From: an archaeon
GTDB lineage: Archaea; Micrarchaeota; Micrarchaeia; Norongarragalinales; SBBD01
Direction of reading: 5' to 3'
DNA: 6,478 nt
NCBI GenBank assembly: GCA_005239845.1
Contig: SBBD01000090.1
Coordinates: forward strand, 1 to 6,478
Below, one piece after another: positions 4,501 to 6,478 of this stretch. A program made the translations under genes and the position numbers. Under the pieces are notes generated by a model. The model ran no database searches. It was given only the letters and a program-made list of their open reading frames with translations, and was not told where the DNA came from. Position 1 is the stretch's first letter. Each line of letters starts with the position of its first letter.

Positions 4501-6478
4501 AAGACTTAGGGCAATGCGTGCCCAACAACGAATGCAATGCGCCCGTCGCCTGCTCTCCTGCTTGCACGGAGGAGCAGTACTGCGACGCTTCCGACTTGAA
4601 TCGCCCCGCTTGCAAGACGTGCGACGAAGAGCATTGTCCTCTTGGAAAACCCGGTGGTTTGTGCCTGCCTTCTGCTGCGAATCCTTGTCCTGTAGGCTAC
4701 ATTTGTCTTCCAAATTCCAACAGTTCTCTTGGAACCTGCACGCCGTGCGGACAGGAAAACCAAGCCTGCTGCACGAATAACGCCTGCAACCCCGGCCCCG
4801 GCCTTTCTTGCAGCACTACTCAAAACAAGTGCGTCTTTTGCGGAGGAAATGGGGAAGCTTGTTGTAGTGCTGTAGGAGTCAACGCTTCTGACTGCGAGAC
4901 GGGCCTCGTCTGCAGGAGCACCGCCCAAGGAGAAAAGTGCGGTCCTCCCGACTTGTGCGGAGGCCAAGTCTGCAACGACCAAAACCCGTTCTGCTGCGTG
5001 GACCAAGCCCGCAACACGTCCACGTGCGTAGCTGACCAGAGCGCTTGCCAAGGACAAATCGAGAGCTGCGAGCCTCCTTGCGCGGACCTGCAAGTATGCT
5101 TGGTCCCAAGCAACGGAATCCCCTATTGCGCCGAATGCTTCGAACTCGCCCAGAATAGCGCTTTCAAGCCCTATATGTCCCTAGTTTGTCCCAACTACTG
5201 CCACGAGGAGCTACCGGGCTATGATTGTCCTGCGCAAGGCTCGCAGGAACGCTACTGCAACCAGATCAGCTCCATCGGGGGACAGTGCGCGAATTGCGGG
5301 GGGGAAGGCCAAGCCTGCTGCCCCAACGCGCAAGGCATCGCCACCACCTGCAAGGGAGACGCCCTATTCTGCGCTCCTGACGGAATGTGTGCCGAAAGAA
5401 TCGCCTGCAACAACGACATTTGTACGGGAAGCGAAAAATGCTGCGCCACCCGCGACTCCCCGACGGCCATATGCGCTGCAGAAGACCAGTGCATCGGGCC
5501 GCCCATCGAATGCGCCAACAACTGCAACGACAACCCCAATTCCTTCTGCAAAGTCACTGGAATTACTGCCCAATGCCAGGCGTGCGCCAGCGAGCCCGCG
5601 GACAGCCCGCTCTTCCAGCTCTTCTGCTCCGGCTATTGCGATGCTAGCAAGAACACGTGCGACCCGATAACAGAAATATGCGACTTGCAGGCCAACCGCT
5701 GCCTCTCTATCTCTGGAGAATGCAACGTTACCGGGAACGGGAATGCGTTCTGCAACGCCACCTATGGTTCCAACTATTCCTGCATGCGGTCCGGTTCCCC
5801 GCCCAAATTCGTCTGCTCGGAGTGCGGCACGGACCAGCGGTGCCAGCAGCTCTACAATTCTTCCTACTTCTGTTCGGAACAGGAAGTGAACGGCTTCACG
5901 CGCGGTGTCTGCCAAGTGCTTCCCGAGTGCCGCAACGACCAAGAATGCAAGGACAAGTACCAGAATTCCACGTTCATCTGCCGGCTCTTCACGTGCCAGC
6001 CTCCCGACGCCCAATGCGTGAGAGACGCGCAATGCGCAAACACTTCCATGAAATGCGACAACTACGCCTGCGTTCCCAAGACGTGCGTGGACGATTCCAA
6101 CATTTGCACTGCCGGCTTCAAGTGCGACAACGTGACCGCCGCCTGCATTCCCAAGACGTGCGTGGACACCGGCATCTGCCCTGCAGGACTCGTCTGCAAT
6201 GCCGCTACGGAAACCTGCGAACCCCCGGACTGCGGGGACTTCGGCGAGGAATGCTGTGCGGGAACCGACTCGTGCAAGGACTGGATGCAGTGCGTTGCAG
6301 GAACCTGCACCTATCCCACCGCCTGCGGCTCTTCTTCCGCGCTCTGCCAGGATAACCAGGTGTGCTGCCAGCAGCCCGGCAACTCCAAGTTTTGCGCCGA
6401 CAATGCCACCACGTGCGGTCCCGGGAACCAGATCGTGGAGTGCACGCCTTCGTGTGATCCTAACTCGCAGTACTGCGA
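1557..6478 (+). CDS. Giant membrane-anchored, cysteine-rich modular surface protein (partial at right edge, at least 1640 residues)
   Basis: One frame stays open from the ATG at 1557 to the end of the window, with no stop in 1640 codons. Residues 1-60 are helical-looking and probably cytosolic. Residues 64-84 form one hydrophobic membrane span. Residues 92-619 hold about six beta-rich repeats of 75-90 residues that resemble carboxypeptidase-regulatory-like, PEGA-like or Ig-like folds. Residues 620-804 are further beta-rich sequence without a recognised fold. From residue 805 the protein becomes an array of small cysteine modules with 133 Cys in 836 residues, against only 4 Cys (564, 572, 713, 791) in the first 804. 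I count about 29 N-x-S/T sequons, all after the membrane span, which fits an exported glycosylated protein. No catalytic motif is visible. A surface stalk or adhesin is the best inference; an S-layer-associated or metal-binding protein is possible. I do not recognise a named family for the whole protein. Confidence 0.9.
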   Translation, partial: MARVFMDAPEPLKGWWENAVAALKNLYLSLEERYYRMAEYLEAHHIPFAKVFLEPIEKQGIPSFPIFALIVLALAGVGIYAAFGASFSASTSVKVTVLSEEGKVNGAFVELFGKDLNRTGTTENGAVEFAKLPKGARVTVRVTKGGYRTAEQFLVLGQKKSVSFSLQSNAVSVTVLVQDFQERPLPQARIDYVYLSYSGRRETKSAEADLEGKALVETELGATVDATVSLEGYESKTLSFTADEGLRKKVFLRLIPQPQNTTPPSQNTEYSTLTVNTQDEHNDALEAHVQVRDADTNELLAEADTQFGTTVFSALKVGDTVKVVAEAEAYERAIATVTLTRTKTLTLKLKKLVGGTRSVIKVQDSKGKPLPAYVAILEIGEGNNNFTIVKEASEQAELSAILAPARAYYAVAYKAGFLPAKTLHFAAGESKTITLFNVLANNSANLTLSAKDEDGLNITQAVALAFYDKDGEWVPPFNVKILRGTTTFQGLLRERYFVQASYNTLKGNVSVDLSSGSASTDIVLYYPRGTLRFFASDFDNNTLTNFQAFVYFQGFRNNSLHARCTASGATSCDVEVRADKVLNLSVLAPLYRPWFKTLDRNTVKVNNVTEQQARLVHLNDSSIVKIAFTSLEDSEGNAVTNVVADRYYLARFSVYFAEATNPGGVYVRVSSPSYQEIAYIVNTTQEPSFHLNGSTVLRGDGNFSNTNLSSSICMSDYAGGENYALAWADYQYDFIGVRETAYWIRIKPSVANASNFSVNYRAYAVAGNKYYRTPLDAALGNSFEVAGRPWCAAQTLAKVFPLSSCGGFNQACCTTRAAPDFACDNGYQCLAGACVFPTSCGSSTLYCSDNNVCCRQGNSKSCQAADACTTPAQCVPECDPEEQYCDSADPQSGGICRTVACGQLGQTCCGGTSCDEGFLCTQGTCQSCGLYGQVCCAYTAQNPESACTQGLQCVGNQCVSSTFCGSQENACTGGTVCCKDPEDLGQCVPNNECNAPVACSPACTEEQYCDASDLNRPACKTCDEEHCPLGKPGGLCLPSAANPCPVGYICLPNSNSSLGTCTPCGQENQACCTNNACNPGPGLSCSTTQNKCVFCGGNGEACCSAVGVNASDCETGLVCRSTAQGEKCGPPDLCGGQVCNDQNPFCCVDQARNTSTCVADQSACQGQIESCEPPCADLQVCLVPSNGIPYCAECFELAQNSAFKPYMSLVCPNYCHEELPGYDCPAQGSQERYCNQISSIGGQCANCGGEGQACCPNAQGIATTCKGDALFCAPDGMCAERIACNNDICTGSEKCCATRDSPTAICAAEDQCIGPPIECANNCNDNPNSFCKVTGITAQCQACASEPADSPLFQLFCSGYCDASKNTCDPITEICDLQANRCLSISGECNVTGNGNAFCNATYGSNYSCMRSGSPPKFVCSECGTDQRCQQLYNSSYFCSEQEVNGFTRGVCQVLPECRNDQECKDKYQNSTFICRLFTCQPPDAQCVRDAQCANTSMKCDNYACVPKTCVDDSNICTAGFKCDNVTAACIPKTCVDTGICPAGLVCNAATETCEPPDCGDFGEECCAGTDSCKDWMQCVAGTCTYPTACGSSSALCQDNQVCCQQPGNSKFCADNATTCGPGNQIVECTPSCDPNSQYC
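1746..1808 (+). other. Single transmembrane anchor (residues 64-84) of the giant surface protein
   Basis: Residues 64-84 (FPIFALIVLALAGVGIYAAF plus flanks) are uncharged and strongly hydrophobic over about 21 residues. About 60 residues precede it, rich in charge and aromatic residues (WW at 15-16), so it is a signal anchor and not a cleavable signal peptide. Flanking charge does not clearly follow the positive-inside rule. I infer that the C-terminal bulk is outside because sequons and cysteines lie only on that side. Confidence 0.8.
1830..3413 (+). repeat. About six degenerate beta-rich repeats forming the stalk (residues 92-619)
   Basis: Units begin near residues 92, 168, 269, 357, 443 and 529. 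Each opens with a strand such as SVKVTVLSEEGK, TLTVNTQDEHND, VIKVQDSKGKPLP or NLTLSAKDEDGLN, runs into an 'A-x-V-x-[VL]' strand, and ends with a 'Y/aromatic...ktltl' strand such as KTLTLKLKKL. This is the layout of carboxypeptidase-regulatory-like or CNA-B-like domains. A Pro/Thr/Gln linker (residues 255-268) sits between units 2 and 3. The similarity is at protein level only; I see no DNA-level repeat. Boundaries are approximate to about ten residues. Confidence 0.65.
3969..4256 (+). repeat. First copy of the A-B module pair (residues 805-900), which recurs near the right edge
   Basis: This pair matches the pair at 6231-6476. Shared landmarks in the same order are AGxC, [FY]PT[ST]-like PTxCGSS, NxVCC, GNSK, then a CxxxC followed by QYC. 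The two copies are about 2.25 kb apart. No other class B module shares the PTxCGSS junction and GNSK motif, so these two are closer to each other than to the B modules between them. Confidence 0.7.
6066..6212 (+). repeat. Tandem 75/72-nt duplication encoding two 4-Cys modules
   Basis: Two adjacent units (6066-6140 and 6141-6212) encode A-C-[VI]-P-K-T-C-V-D...C-x-A-G-x-x-C. They share an exact 20-nt block, TTCCCAAGACGTGCGTGGAC, at 6073-6092 and 6148-6167, offset by 75 nt (25 codons). The second unit is one codon shorter. Nucleotide identity is higher here than between other modules, which points to a fairly recent in-frame duplication. Confidence 0.75.
6231..6476 (+). repeat. Second copy of the A-B module pair (residues 1559-1640), cut by the right edge
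   Basis: Counterpart of the pair at 3969-4256. The junction PTACGSS (residues 1587-1593) parallels PTSCGSS (837-843), and GNSKFC parallels GNSKSC. The copy breaks off after the ninth cysteine of the class B module; by analogy the tenth should follow within about 15 residues. Confidence 0.7.

Larger units (their letters stand above)
3969..6476 (+). repeat. Cysteine-rich modular array (residues 805-1640, 21 modules visible)
   Basis: I divided the array by cysteine spacing. Class A (6 Cys, pattern C-CC-C-C-C, consensus CGxxGQxCC...GLxC..G.C) starts at residues 805, 901, 928, 1064, 1095, 1247 and 1559. Class B (10 Cys, pattern C-C-CC-C-C-C-C-C-C, with a CxxxC then a YC near the end) starts at 840, 964, 1134, 1284 and 1590, the last cut by the window. 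Linker class X (6 Cys) starts at 1022, 1194 and 1343, each immediately after a B module. Class C (4 Cys) starts at 1389, 1423, 1458, 1487, 1510 and 1535. Class B opens with a knottin-like C-C-CC-C-C order; class C recalls EB-like or follistatin-like small modules. Disulfide bonding is inferred from the even cysteine counts of all the complete modules. Confidence 0.85.

Noticed and set aside
6066..6212. CRISPR-like direct repeats
   Set aside because: The repeated blocks are in frame within the coding sequence, occur only twice, and differ by codon-scale changes. They are protein-module duplications.
3997..6310. Numerous open frames on both strands in the cysteine-rich region, some themselves Cys- or Arg-rich
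   Set aside because: TGC-rich repeats give open alternative frames. Only the frame beginning at 1557 preserves regular cysteine spacing over the whole 2.5 kb.

Overview
The window looks like archaeal chromosome, probably from a small-genome DPANN-type lineage. The evidence is a LonB-type AAA+ ATPase whose ATPase core begins about 20 residues from the start with no bacterial N-terminal LON domain, short A/T-rich promoter-like elements, and a very large, sequon-rich, cysteine-rich surface protein. The lineage is an inference; no rRNA or other marker gene is present. G+C is moderate to high and third codon positions favour G/C, which produces many long but spurious open frames.

Layout: (1) positions 1-1365, minus strand: the first 455 residues of a LonB-like ATPase/protease, cut by the left edge before the expected proteolytic domain. 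Where typical archaeal LonB carries membrane segments, this one has a four-cysteine zinc-ribbon-like insert. (2) positions 1366-1556: a divergent intergenic region with a 90-nt pyrimidine-rich tract (purine-rich in the lonB-side transcript) and, next to the plus-strand gene, an A/T-rich TATA-like element and an AGGAG ribosome binding site. (3) positions 1557-6478, plus strand: a single uninterrupted reading frame of at least 1640 codons that runs off the right edge.

The giant protein has three parts: a cytosolic N-terminal segment of about 60 residues plus one membrane anchor (residues 64-84); a stalk of about six beta-rich, Ig-like/carboxypeptidase-regulatory-like repeats and a further beta-rich region (residues 92-804) with only 4 cysteines; and a cysteine-rich array (residues 805 to at least 1640) with 133 cysteines in 836 residues. 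I can divide the array into 21 consecutive modules of a few recurring types (6-Cys 'CC' modules, 10-Cys modules, 6-Cys linker modules and 4-Cys modules). The opening pair of modules recurs about 750 residues later, just before the window ends, so the array is probably a higher-order repeat that continues beyond it.

There is no direct evidence that the two genes work together. The divergent arrangement only permits shared regulatory DNA. The giant protein is best read as a membrane-anchored, probably glycosylated and disulfide-stabilised surface stalk or adhesin; the LonB-like protein is a housekeeping-type quality-control ATPase with an unusual architecture.
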